Of a DNA stretch of 64,000 bases, positions 12,277-24,927 are shown piece by piece (positions within the stretch are counted from its first letter, which is position 1; each line of letters opens with the position of its first letter). Location: NCBI GenBank assembly GCA_028023455.1, contig JAQFVV010012423.1, positions 1,689,273-1,753,272 on the forward strand. Direction: 5' to 3'. The translations under genes and the position numbers were made by a program. Below the pieces are notes generated by a model. It had not been told where the DNA came from. It was given only the letters and a program-made list of their open reading frames with translations, and ran no database searches. The DNA is from Epiperipatus broadwayi (lineage: Eukaryota; Onychophora; Udeonychophora; Euonychophora; Peripatidae).

Positions 12277-14169
12277 TTATGTTTTTGAGCTTTTTGAAAA
12301 TCAAGATGTATATTTTTAAATTTCCATAAGAAGTTAAATCTTTAGTGAACAAAAAAAAAGTTTCTGTTTTGATTTTTGACTAGAGAAAGTGTCTATTGGA
12401 GGGGGAGAGGTATTTTGGTTTTTAAATATTATACCCAAATTCTTTATAAGTTTTTATATAAAAAGACATTAATTAGTGTATAATATATGTTATGGTATTT
12501 AAATTATGATTTTAAATATATAAACAATTATTTTCATTATTCTTTAGAATCTTAAATTTTATAACTTATAGATATGGTGCTATAAAATTCTCGTTTCCAT
12601 ATCTACTGATTATGCAAGCTTGCAGTAGATAATTCTAGAGTAAGGTGAAGAAAACTGATCTTAGTAAAATATATGAAAATTTATATGATTTATTATTAGA
12701 ATGATTTTTTAATTATAATTTTTAATGAAAGATTTCTACACTTATTAATAATCACTATAAAGATTTTTAAAATGAAAGCAAAAAAAAAAAATGAAAAGAA
12801 AAAGATATTACACATACCGCACACATCCATATATATATAATTTTATCGATTCTTTTAATTAAATTCTTGAAACCTTTTCAAGACAAATTTTTTAATTTAC
12901 AAGCGTGGAAAAATGAAATAAGTATTAATTACTAAAATACTCAACTATTTGCTTCACAAGCAAGTGGGTTCTTAATATTTTTATACATCTCATTATTTTT
13001 TTTAATATAAAGAACTTGATAACACTTGATTTCTCTTTAAATTTCAAGTTAAATATCTGCAAAGAATTTGTTAAGAAAAATAAACATTAAAATTATGTAG
13101 ACATACATCTCTATATATTTATAATCAAACATCATTTCCTTTGTCTTGATTGACCTGCTTCAATATGCCTACTTTATTTTATTTATGCATTGCCTTGGTT
13201 AAACAAATGATATTTAGATTGATTTAAAAATAGAATATATCTACAATATCGCCTATAAATCGACCGTTATAGACAAAAAAAAAGCTAAACGAATCAATAA
13301 GCAATGATATTTTTGGACTTCTATTACAGGCAGAAATGTAACAGACATTGGATTAATTTCTTTTTGGAGATCCATTAATGCGCTATCAGTTAAAGATTTA
13401 GATGCACAAAATTTTACTGTATTTCTTTTTGACTTCAAACTTCTTTTATTAGAATTATTTGATTTGTTTTTAATATTGTTTCAAACTTCTTTTATTTGAC
13501 TTGATTTGTTTTTATACTGCCACAGTCCAAGTGGCAATATAAAACTATATAATAGGTCTATGATTCTGTATGTGCAAGTTATTCTGTACATATATATATA
13601 TAATCTCAATTTATTGTTTACCTTTTCTGTTATTATTGGATTCTGGCCACAAAATAGCTAGGGCATTTTATATTCAGCCTCGAAGACAAACTGCCAATAT
13701 TTGTACAAATTTAGAATAAATTTTAAGAATTTTAGACTATTGCGTTCTGTTGATGAAAAGTTAACAACTTTAGAGCAGACCCGAAATTTTGATACTTAAA
13801 TTGACCATTGGTTTTTTTTTTAACATTTGGTTTGATGTTTTAATACTCCTGACTTTCCCATTTATTTTTTATCTAATACCTTTTTGCAGGGATTCCAATA
13901 TTGAAATATAAATAGATTGGGAAATTGTTTGTTTTAAAATCTTCAAACTTCAAGAACATGATCGGCTAATATAGACTTTAAGTCACAGTTGTAATCAGGT
14001 AGGCGGATACTGAAAAGGGGAAAATCATAGACCCAACTCCTTACACACCAGTAAGTACGATAAGATCGTCCTTAAATGTTCATCAGTCTAATAGTAGGCG
14101 GATCCTGGGAAAAAGGAGACGTTCTTATTTAATTATTAGTATCTTTAAGAGAAAATTCTGTCTAATTAA

Positions 14170-14330
14170 TTATCTGTATGATTAATTTTTTTTATCCATC
14201 TACTTATTTATCTGACCATCTAGTCATTTGTCTACTTGCGTTTTCACCCATATATATTTCTACTTATCGATCTCCATTCTATCTGTCAGTCATCCATTTA
14301 TCTATCTGATGCTTGCCTATATGTCTAATT
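14170..14330 (+). repeat. Degenerate ATCT/ATCTG short tandem repeat
   Basis: Repeated variants of atctatct, atttgtct and catctact, with many substitutions. It yields the open frame at 14228-14425, which is low-complexity translation and not a gene. Confidence 0.65.
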
Positions 14331-16632
14331 ATATATATGGTTGTAGTTATATATATGCAAATCTAAATCGCATGCTGAATGCAATATGTTGTTACAGCAA
14401 CAATTCTACAATTAGGTATAAATAGATTTATTTAAGCAAGAGCACTGTGATATGTAATTTACATATGATATCTAATTTTTTTGTTGACACTTATGGTTTA
14501 ATATATATGTATATACATTTTTCAATATATAAAATCTATATAAAATGTTTTAAGTGTTATTAAAAATTATTTCATAACTCTACTAAACCTTCACTAAATC
14601 AAAGGTGAAGCTAATAACTTTACATATACTCTCTAGAGAATTATAAAATTGAAATTCCTTGTTGTAATCACTATAGTTATTTCTATTTACAAATTAACAT
14701 ATAAGTAGAACAGCTTTGGTAATAAATTACAAAAGTACTGGGCTTCAGGATATGAAAGTTCTTAAGTATAAGCCAGTTTAATTGTAATAAATGGTTAGTT
14801 CACTCAGTAGATTCTGAACAATATATATGAATTAAAATGAATTGGTTTATTAACAATTATGTCATTGGCCAACTAAAGAAAATTATAAGGCTAAATGAAA
14901 ATCTTTGAGAAAAGAAAAAGATTTGAAAGTATAATTATCCAGAAATCAATATTAGTTCTAGTTAATGAAAAGCATGAAGTGAAAATTAAAAGAAATGCAA
15001 AACAATGTTATAACACTAAATGAAACAGTTTTGCTTAGATCCATTTTACAGGTGAGTTGATAGATTTGATAAATATATTTTATATATCTAAATAATAATC
15101 AAATAGCAATAACAGGATGAAATGATAAAGTTAAATTAATTACAAATTAAAGAATTCAAAGTTTATAAAAAATTAATTAATATAAACTGTTCGGATATTA
15201 ACTCCATCTTTCTATTTTGATGGGCTCTAATTAGAATCATCCATATTCCTCCATATCTGAACATTTTATTTTTATAATTAAATCTTTTTTCTATAGCTTA
15301 TATTGATAATCTTAACATTGTTTATTACAAATACAAGTTTTCAAATGATGGACATACTAAAAGATAATATTTGATCTTTGCAAACTATGAAAATATTTTT
15401 TTTAATTGAGCATCTACTATAATGGTTCTTGGCATCAGTGGATACAATATATCTGTTCAAAAAATTAATAGAACAAAATATTACATATTTGAATTCCATT
15501 TTTAAAAATCAAAATAAATTTAGGCTTGGTTATAGTTAAAGAAAAAAGATATATTTTAAAAGTAAATATTACATTTATAATTAAAATTTAAAAAAAAAAA
15601 CCTTACCATTTTGACAAAAGGCTATTCTATTTTACCTAGTAAAAACAGGTTTCTGTTTGCTGCAACAAACTTTTTAAAAGTTGTCTTCCTAATAATGTTT
15701 TAAAATATAATCTAATTGTAGTGATGTATAAAGAAAAAGTTTGATAAAAATATTGCATAAATAACCTTTAATATGTAAAACTCTTAAAAATTATAATATG
15801 GGTGTGTGTGTGTGTGTGTAAATGTTTCTTTTATTTCTCTTTGGGCTGAAACTCTTCAGCAATCAGAAATTGTCATTTCTATTGACATCTAAAAGGGTAA
15901 ATTTCATAGCATTTGTATGCAAATTAGATATTGTATTTTCCTAAAGGGTATGTATAATGCTGATATCTTCAGATTTTTTTCACCTAATAACATTATAATG
16001 GTAACTGCTGTAAAATAAAACCACGCATTAATGTAAGATTATAAATAGGCTTAAAACAACATAGAATATAGCAACCACAGTCTCATCATAACATCCAAAA
16101 TACTTGCTGTTATTCTGATGGAACATGATAAAATGGTAAACGCAGATTTGAGTGATAATATAAAGAAATTAAATTGCAATTTTGAAATATAGATTAAGAT
16201 TATGTAAGCTTGTTTTATATAAAATTTTAAAAATCAAATGCTAGAAATCTGAATAAAACATAAAAGACTTGTGCAATGATTGAAAAATATTTGAAATTAT
16301 AAATAATGAATGGCATGTCAGAAAACAATACAAGCACTTCAATTGAAAAAAAATGAAATTGAAAAATAAGACAAAGTACAAAATTGTTTTGAATCATAAA
16401 ACTTAAAAGAGATAAATAAAATAAATACTGAATATCAATGTCAAATTTAAGATGAATCCAGTCTTGACCAAGTCAATGTTAAACATAGTATTTTTTATGT
16501 TTATACATCAATAATTTATTTATTATTTAATTTTACTTATTCTGTTTTTTAGACTGCCACAATAAAATTTTAATAATAATAATAATCAAAAAATCAAATC
16601 ATATATAATGTGACATTACTTTTAATATGCTT

Positions 16633-16764
16633 GTAATTACAAAAGTGCAATACAGAGAGCATTCTGGATAGAGATTTTAAATATTTTCTCATACTGCACT
16701 TATTAATTCAGAGCTTGTTTGAGCTATTGGTATGCTCTCTGTATTACAATAAAATTTTGTAATT
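16633..16764. repeat. Small fold-back (inverted repeat about 30 bp)
   Basis: caatacagagagcat near 16648 is matched in inverse by atgctctctgtatta near 16732, and the flanking gtaattac / gtaatt blocks also pair. The interior of about 70 bp is unrelated. No clear flanking duplication. Confidence 0.6.
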
Positions 16765-18277
16765 CAGTTTTCACCCAATTCCCAATTTTTAATCTAGTTG
16801 AAAATTTGCATACCTATGTACTTTATTTTTGAGAGCAAATAATTTTATCCAAAAAGAGTGAAAAAAAGTTCTTTATATGCAATGTTGACATCAGCTGTGT
16901 GTGGTGACACTTTATAATTTACAACTGAATGATTTATTGAAAACTAATTTTGATAATTCAGTATTACATCTAAAAAATTTAAAAAAATAAAAAAGAAAAA
17001 GAAATAATTTTATTCACATAAATGTATTAAAATGTAAAAAAATACTTTTTTCAGCTTTCACAAGTAAAAGTGTTTCTACAATAATTTAGAAATCGGATTT
17101 CCAAGAATCATTTAAATAAACTTTCAAATAATGCCCTCTTTTTTGAATCATTACCAAGCTATTCATTAGACAAAATATGATCTGATGAATAATAGATTAA
17201 TCTAAGAATTATTTTCAACTTTATTTGAATGATTTATTTGGGAATCTATTTTCTAAATTACCAAAGAAAGATATTAACTTGTGAAAGATAAGAAAATGTA
17301 TTTTTATTAAATCATTTATGTAAATAAAAGCATTTCTTTAATAATCATTTTCCAGCAGCATATTCTGATGGGGCTGCTAATGCTTTTGGCTTTTCTTCAC
17401 TGTCCTGCAGCTATCTGTAACATTGTTTTGCTAATTTTGTATTCATTTAATGGCAGAAACTGGAACTAAAATTTATATTGATTTACTACTTAGATGAGTC
17501 TCATACAGATATCAGAAATTAAAAGGAATTGATAACACCACTGTTTGATAGTATCATTATATAATGGAATTGACAATACCATTCAAGCTTTGAGAGTAAG
17601 GATTTTTTTTAATATTATTTTAAAAAGAAAAATTGTATATTTTCTGTAGTTTATTTACTTATTTATGCAATGTATTTGTAAAATATTTATTTTAAACAAA
17701 ACAATACATGAATACAATCAGATTTTAATTGAAAATGTTAGTTTTCAAAAAGGCAAGTCAAAACTGTAATTATGGTAAAGTGGAAGTTGTTACTGATTTG
17801 CTGAAAATAAATGCTTTCATAAACACCTGTGCAGAAATATTTTATTAAATTTTAATAATAATAAGTACTATTTTAACATTTTAAAGCAAAATGTTATTGT
17901 TTTATGATATCTGAACAGTAATGTATTCCAATTTTAAAAGCAGGCATCAAATAAATAATTCATCAACAATATATCATTGACCAATAAGAAAAAAAGTTAT
18001 TTTTATTGCATATTTCACTTTAGTATTTTTTATTTATTTATGCTTTTCATGTGTAAACTTATATTTGTAACAAATGATGTAGAGATTATCAAAAATATGA
18101 TATAAAATAAAGCTTTAATTGTAAAAATAAAATATTACTAATACAATTAAAATTGCTGTAGGATTTTCAAAGAGTGGGAAGAATTATTTTTTTATTATCA
18201 ATAATTGATATTTAATAATTATCTTAACTCATTTGTGGTTTTTGTTAATATTAAAATATGTAATGAAATGTGTTTAA

Positions 18278-19700
18278 TTTGAAATCAAATACAGGAAATT
18301 GACAAAATTCCAATTGATTTATTGAAAGTTTTAGAGAGAAAAAGACAAAAAGTTGTTGATTATAATTAAATTTATGATTCAAGAACATTTCCAGCTATTT
18401 GTTATATATTTAAAAAAATTAATCATTTTTTAAAAAAAAAATAAAAAATTTAAGAACATTGGGTTTTTAAAAATAGTTTTAGTATTCTTTAAGAAAACAT
18501 CTACTGTAAAATGAGAAGATTTTAAGTTCATATACAATTTAAGTATTGTTGAAAAGATTTAATAGACATAGTTATAACAGGTTAGATACGTTGGTATCTG
18601 AAGATTTTTTTGAAGTTATAAATGAAAGATGTACTAGAGATGCAATTGAAATGATAACATTTACTGTAGAAAATATATATATAAGTTAATGCTTATTTAT
18701 TAATGGTGAAAAAATATTTCACATAATTGGAGTGAAATAAGTTTTTGGATAGTTTAAAATAAAAAATAGAAATAGAAGAAGAGATGAATATTCAGTTTTT
18801 TTATTTAAAAAAAAAATATAATTATAGAAAAGAGTGTATGGTAGAGATCATAATAACATTTTTTCTCTCTTTAATATTCAAGTGTTGATTGGATAGAATT
18901 AGCACTAGGAAAGTTTATTATATTAGATTTAATGCAAATAATAAAGAAATTTTATTGGCACATTGTCAAACTGCAATTCTGACAAAAGGTAATCAACCCT
19001 CCATACATGTGTAGTACTATAATATTCAATTAGTGATGTTAAATATGAATAAACTCTCAATCCAAGTCGTAAGATAAAAACTTAATTGCTGATATAGCAA
19101 TGGCTGTCAATATTAAAGATTTACTTTGTCATTTTAATTCTCATTTTATTATTAGTCATAATTAGATCAACCATTTCTTAAACGATTATAAGAATCAACT
19201 AAGTCTATTTCTATCAGTGATTATTGTTTTAGATGGAGATATATTTCATAACACAGTATCTAAAAGTTAAATAATCTTTTTTAATCTTTTATTAAAATGT
19301 TCTTTAATTGTGACTACTTGAAGTTACATATATAAAAAATACGTTTTTAAATGCTTTGTTTGGAATATATCTTTATGCCCTGAATGGCTAGGAAGAAAGT
19401 TAAAAAATTGAAAGTTTTTGAAATACGGATTTGGAGGAAATGGAAAGATTAGCAGAAGATTAGTGATGTTGAAGTGTTTTAAAATAGTAAATAAAAAGAG
19501 AATATTTATTATAGAAAATAAAAGTTATTAAAATTTTTGGCAAGGTTTAAGCAAGAAAAGAGAAAAGAAGGTAGAAAAAATTATTTGAAAAGTAAAACAA
19601 AGGAACAGATCGATTTAGAGAAGTCATTGGATTGATATATGGGATCTGGATTGTATAAGATAAGAATGGTGATTATTATAATGCACGGAAGGGTTTATGG
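18278..19700 (+). pseudogene. Decayed non-LTR retrotransposon reverse-transcriptase relic
   Basis: With frameshifts, the + strand reads IDKIPIDLLK and IYDSRTFPAI near 18300-18400 (RT fingers region), then RLDTLVSED and, just after, CTRDAIEMITF near 18575-18665, which fits the conserved block before the RT palm (V-S-E-D ... T-R-D-A-I). LFINGEKIFH near 18693-18722 sits where C-F-I-D-Y-E-K-A-F-D is expected. A lysine/arginine-rich tail (19400-19640) could be the C-terminal part but is less certain. All segments carry stops. The relic ends about 190 bp before F-spondin exon A. No intact RT active site is visible, and the exact clade cannot be told by eye. Confidence 0.55.
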
Positions 19701-19890
19701 TTTATACAACTATAAGTCTAATGTATATATGATCATAAAAACAAATGATATATATATAACAGAAGTGACTCGTGTGGTAATAATATTATTGTTAGGCATT
19801 TTTAATAATAATTCATTTATTTTAACAAAGTACTTTAATAGGAAAAATGTTTTGCATTTTTTTAAAATATACATTTATCTCTCATTACAG

Positions 19891-20024
19891 CTGCTCGGTG
19901 ACGCTTTAACAAAGTTCTCTGATGATTGCCCCCATGCCGTAACCCAAACAACACCTATTCCTAAATCAGATATTCAAGTAGAATGGACTGCACCCCCAAC
20001 CGGTTCAGGGTGTGTCAAATTCAG
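19891..20024 (+). CDS. SPON1: F-spondin exon A: C-terminal part of Reeler domain
   Basis: A 134-bp internal exon, preceded by tctctcattacag and followed by gtagga. It starts at a codon boundary, encodes 44 residues plus two bases (intron phase 2), and has clearly higher GC than its flanks. The translation runs LLGDALTKFSDDCPHAV ... IQVEWTAPPTGSGCVKF. This is the late Reeler segment of F-spondin, a secreted extracellular-matrix protein that in vertebrates acts in axon guidance and cell adhesion. The two cysteines (after SDD and SG) and the Trp-x-A-P-P block fit the family. The open frame extends upstream into the intron by chance; the acceptor and the family alignment set the start. It joins in frame to exon B. 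Confidence 0.93.
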
Positions 20025-22411
20025 GTAGGATATGATTGATCAAAATATTTATATGTATATAACGCGCTGTAATTCTTCGATCAAGTCTTTAATTTCACAA
20101 TTATCTTTTTTTTTGTAACGTTTATTATTATAATTTAACATCTTCACTTATTTTATATTGCTATACACGCTACACCCTTTTTCCTCCCAACCAATCAGAA
20201 AATTAGTTACAATCTCAATAATTACTATTCCATTTGTCATAGTACATAAATAATCAATATTTTACATTTTAATTAATTTTTCCTTTTTGTTTTCATACTT
20301 CCTGTTTATTAAATTACTAATTTTTTTTTTTTTTAAGGCTATCATTAATTTTTTTTAATAATATATTAACAACCTTATTAGCTCATTTTCTCTCTTTCAT
20401 ATTACCGTTATGTTCTCAAATTTATCTCAAACTTATCAGGTTTACTTACGGAATTATATTATCGTAGTTATATGTTGGATATCTAAGAAAGACATTTCTT
20501 TTCCATCCTTAGTCCTAATCAATTTATTTAGTTCTATTTTTATTTTGTTCTTATTTTTTGTTTGCCTTTGTGTTTACTCTAAGAATAGAAATAAACACCG
20601 TAGAGAATTATATACACAGTTTATATACATTATATTACAAACTAAATCATCTCTTTATAATGCTAACATAGTTTTTATCTAACAGAATTTTAATCGTACA
20701 TTATTTTCTAAGAATAAATGTCAAACTTTTGCGTCATATTAACAAAGTAGTTAGCGATATATTTTTAAAAAATTAATACCAGACTTACTATTTTTTCCAT
20801 AGTTTAAAAAAAAAATGTTTATTTTCAATTAAAACTCTCATGCAATACAAATAATAAATACACAAAAGTACATCCATTTATAATATTGCCAATATTTTTT
20901 GCAAACTTCGTTCAATTACTAAAAGAACTTCACTTAAAAGGATTTCTGCAATAACAAAATTTATTTATGCAAAAGCAACAAATGAAGAATTCATTAGAAA
21001 AATAACATAATAACTATAATTAGAATCGTATTCAAGACATCACAACAGCCATTTCTTATATGCCTATAAGGTGTAAACATCATCCGAGATATATTGTAAC
21101 GCTAATTTTTATTTGCTAAATGTATATTTTGATATTCTGTTGCGTAGCTAATGGTATGAATATCACTTATGGCAAAAATCTGACTTAAATAAAATTTAAC
21201 TTATGCAAGAAGTTTCGTAAGAATCATTATAAATAAAATATTGCATATAATGTTACATGAATGTAGCCATTTTATCTGTAGCCTAAGTTAATAGCATTTT
21301 GAACATATAGATGACATTTTTATAAATGTTTTCTCCATATTATTTGAAATAAATAATTTAGGGTTACATACAAACCAAAAGCAAGTTAATCACCAAACAC
21401 ATATGATTTACTATCAATTCCCAACTTTCCCAGTATTTTTTTCCTAATTTTTTATTGACATATTAACATTTAACAATTTAAGTAATTGGAATTCATATAC
21501 CTGAACTATTAAATTGTAACACAGAAACGCCAAAACAATATTTATTATTTAGAAAATTGGTGACATACATATGTAATCTGAAAAAAAAAAAAAGAATATT
21601 TGTCTAAATTTTAGTGACCCAAACATAGAAAATAGAAGAAAATTCTTCCACCCTAATATTGAAGTTATATGAAATAATAGCCAGATTTATAATACTGTGT
21701 ATAATTAAAGTTTCAGGTTTACTGTATCTCTTCTTTTGATCATTGACTAGCCATGTACATATATATAAAGTTATTGAATATAACTTAAGAGTCACTATGA
21801 TGAACAGCAAAAATATTTTGGCTTTGATTTTGATTGGAAACTTTTAAACATGATTATGAATTGAGCCAACCAACAAAAAACATGATTGATTGGCTATTTA
21901 GGAAGTTATATGAGAGTTGGATTTCAAATGACTGATTGGGCATATCTATTTTACTCAAGTATAGCAATAATGCTTTTATTTATTTGTTGATGATTACAAA
22001 AACATATTTATGCTTCTTTTCTCAAATTTAACTCATTTTTAAAAATTTACTTTGAACAATAAAGTAAAAAAAGTTTATGAAATGTATTCATAATGAATTA
22101 TAAAAAGTTGGGTACATTTTACAAAATTGCTTATGATTAAAAGTAGAAGATGGAGATATTTTACTTTGTAATATATTCATGTGCTTTTATTTAAACTAAT
22201 GTATGTATATCATACATAGATAATTAAAATAATACTGTAGAATAATGATAGTGGTGGAAAAAATTAAAATGTTGAAAAAAACAAAACATTATTGATATTT
22301 CATTATAAATATATGTTATTATATAAGTAAAATAAATATTAGTTTTAACTTTATAATAATACTTTTTCCCTGAATTAAAATATTTAATGATATGATAATA
22401 AATTTATTTAG
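20025..22411 (+). other. SPON1: F-spondin intron 1 (2387 bp, phase 2)
   Basis: GT at 20025 and AG at 22410-22411. The first 700 bp are T-rich; the open frame at 20410-20682 there is hydrophobic T-rich translation, not a gene. No mobile element recognised. Confidence 0.85.
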
Positions 22412-22485
22412 AGCCACAGTAGTTGAATTCCGAGATGTTTGGTATATGGATGATGGAGAACTTACAGTGGAACTGTGTGAAAAAG
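22412..22485 (+). CDS. SPON1: F-spondin exon B: end of Reeler domain
   Basis: A 74-bp exon, too short to stand out as an open frame. Acceptor tttatttag (weak pyrimidine tract), donor aaaag/gtaaat. Its first base completes an Arg codon begun in exon A; then come 24 codons and one base (phase 1). It reads ATVVEFRDVWYMDDGE and LTVELCEK. Known F-spondins have a similar block at this point (aromatic residues, D-[ED]-G, L-T, then L-C-E), leading to the Reeler/spondin linker. With exon A it gives the closing third of the Reeler domain. The length from LCE to the CCAC of exon C equals that remembered for vertebrate F-spondin, so no intervening exon is needed despite the 34-kb intron. Confidence 0.92.
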
Positions 22486-22810
22486 GTAAATATATAAATA
22501 AATTTTATTTCATTATAAAAATAGACTTTATTATGAAAATGTAATTAAAATACAGTACTTGATAATTTTATATTATTAGGGGCACAATAGTTATATATTC
22601 TAGGTAGTGGAAATTCTATATTTTAACATCAAGAAATTGGATGATTTTTGGTCATCATATGCAAGCTCATGAAGGTAATCTGTTAAATAAATTATGTTTG
22701 TGGAAAAGAAGTCTGAGGATATGGAACTCAAATTAGTAGTTATGGAATATATATCATTGGAAGCTAAATATTTAAATATAGTGGACACATAATAGAATCT
22801 TTTATTTATT

Positions 22811-22817
22811 GATACTG

Positions 22818-22854
<37 letters not shown>

Positions 22855-22911
22855 TAGTAATAGCAGTAGTAGTAATAATAGTAATGATGATAGTAGTTAT
22901 AGTAGTAATTA
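22811..22911 (+). repeat. (ATA)n microsatellite grading into imperfect AGT/ATG repeats
   Basis: About 13 clean triplets are followed by variants such as agtagt, atgatg and agtaat. The reverse-strand poly-isoleucine frame over it is an artefact. Confidence 0.9.
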
Positions 22912-23457
22912 TCCAGATCTGTTTATTTAACATATAAGATGGGATTTGTAACAATTCTATTATAGGGTGTATTAGTAAAATCAAATGTCAAGTTTATATT
23001 TTCATAAATTGTTTCAAATTGTATACATCAACATTTGTCAGTAACTGATTATATAATATAGATAATTTAATCATAAAATTTTTGTAACAATATTATAATA
23101 TAAATCATTGTTTCTTGTTATATTAGAAATTCTATAAAATATATCATCAGTAAGATTTGAGAAATGTATTTTGTCTAAAATAATTTTTCTTAGAATGAAA
23201 ATATCATTCAGCATTCTTTTCTCATGTGATATAGGTCTCATAGTAAGCAGGCAGTTGTACTTCTATGCATCTAAAAACTTTTCATTACCATTTTCAACTT
23301 ATTCTTATATTTTATGACTGAATTATAAATAAAAGAACAATAACTAATTTAAATTAGCATAGATGTTAATTCTTTTTAACCTAAAAATGATTTAGGTATT
23401 TTATAGCATTTAAATAATCTTATTAGTACATGTTAAAAACATACCATAAACACTAAA

Positions 23458-23700
23458 TCAGATTTTAATCTTGTCTTTCCTAAGAGTATCATTAAGAGAA
23501 TAATAAAATAATTCAAATAAAATTTTATTATTATATAAAATAATTAATGTATTCTCAAAATTAATCATCATTAAATTTGTCTTGTACCAAATCATAAAAA
23601 GCTCATATAAATGAACTATTCTAAGAAATAGTTTTATATCATCAGCATATATTACAGGTATTAATAATTTGATCTGTAGTTTCATGAATGTTTTTAAGAG
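23458..23700 (-). pseudogene. Reverse-strand jockey-like reverse-transcriptase scrap with YADD box
   Basis: The reverse strand has a 75-codon open frame reading PVIYADDIKLFLRIVHLYE, then WYKTNLMMINFENT and FYYSLNDTLRKD. YADD followed by I-K-L-F and a Trp-x4-N-x-M-x-x-N spacing is the RT palm motif C and its downstream block in jockey/CR1-like elements; the N-D-x-x-L block follows at the expected distance. The YADD codons are at about 23638-23649. Neighbouring sequence on both sides is too decayed to extend the element. The insertion is antisense to F-spondin. Confidence 0.7.
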
Positions 23701-24550
23701 ATTCCATTCCTATAATTATAGCTCTCAGATTATTTGAAATTTTAAATAAAATATAATTTAGGTTTTAAGTTAAAAAAAAACATGAATTATTAATTGCAAA
23801 TATCTTTTTATAATTAGATTAAAACATTAGTTTTAAAATTATTATTATTATTTTATTTACATTAAAAAGTTGCCTGGTATTCGGAAAATAGTATCATAAT
23901 TTAAGTATTTGCATTAAAAAACCAAGAATATATAAGGAGTTTACACAACAATTTTTTTTTTCTCATTTACTTTTTATATTTACATCTTTTATTTAATTAA
24001 TAATATACTCTAGTTCTGATCACATCATTGTATAATTCTAGCTAAGGCATCTTGTGATAGTTACAGTTACACAGAAAGCACTATTTCTTGATCTATTATG
24101 TGGTATTATAACCTAAATCATCTATGTGGAGCAAAATTGTTATGAGATACTTATGGAATTAATCAATAACTCAAAAGTCAACAACAAAATGAGAGAATAA
24201 ATGTACAGGGTGCTGAAAATTAATAAAAAAATTGATAAGGTAAATCTAGGGATTGTCAAATATCAAATGTTGAGAAATCAGAATGTAAAGATGAATGTAA
24301 CCATGGGGTCAACACTTATAGAAATATGACCCCATACTTAACAATAAAAGTGTGTCAATTGCATTTTTTTTATTTTTATGGTCAACCTCCAGCATTCAAC
24401 TGACCAAGCCAGTTTAATTAAGCAAATATTAGTTAAATAGTCATTTATTGACCACTATTCAAAGAAAATAGCTAGGTTGACTATGAAATGTCTATCTTAA
24501 AGAAAAAGAAAAATCTGTTTGTGATCTTAAATGATGGAGATAAATATTTT

Positions 24551-24810
24551 TTTAATATTAAATGTGTTTATTGACCATGCACTAAAAATAATTGTTTCTT
24601 TAACCACAACTGGGTTTTTTAGATTTAACTGGAAATAAAATTATAAGGGGTCCAGAAAATAAGTCAGGGATTGGATTGATTTAATTAATTTCTGGATGTG
24701 CACCCCATCCTTTTATTTTAAGTTAAATCTAAAAACCTCAGTTGTGATTGAAGAAACAGTTATTTTTTCTCTTTCATTCATGGTTAATGAAAGCATGTAA
24801 TATAAAAAAA
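24551..24810. mobile_element. Fold-back element with about 105-bp arms
   Basis: The left arm includes attgtttctttaaccacaac and tttttagatttaact. The right arm carries their inverse, agttaaatctaaaaa and gttgtgattgaagaaaca. Pairing continues inward (tccagaaa / tttctgga) and outward to attgaccatg / catggttaat. The arms differ at scattered sites. No convincing flanking duplication was found. Confidence 0.75.
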
Positions 24811-24901
24811 AATTCTATTATTTTAAAGTTTTTATTATTGGCACAATAAGTTACAATGTAAAGCTATATCATACTTTAAATTGAGTGGACACTTACAGTT
24901 G

Positions 24902-24927
24902 ATATATATATATATATATATATATAT
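24902..24927. repeat. (AT)13 dinucleotide run
   Basis: Uninterrupted alternating AT. Similar shorter runs recur across the window. Confidence 0.9.

Larger units (their letters stand above)
12277..18277. other. Non-coding AT-rich DNA, mostly unique
   Basis: No exon recognised; I looked for the missing upstream Reeler exon (expected to end in phase 0 before exon A) and did not find it. It contains a CpG-bearing patch with a pair of 26-bp direct repeats (13999-14119), a degenerate ATCT stretch (14170-14330), a GT run near 15803-15818 and a small fold-back (16633-16764). A 61-codon reverse frame at 13253-13438 has no family match I can name. Confidence 0.5.
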
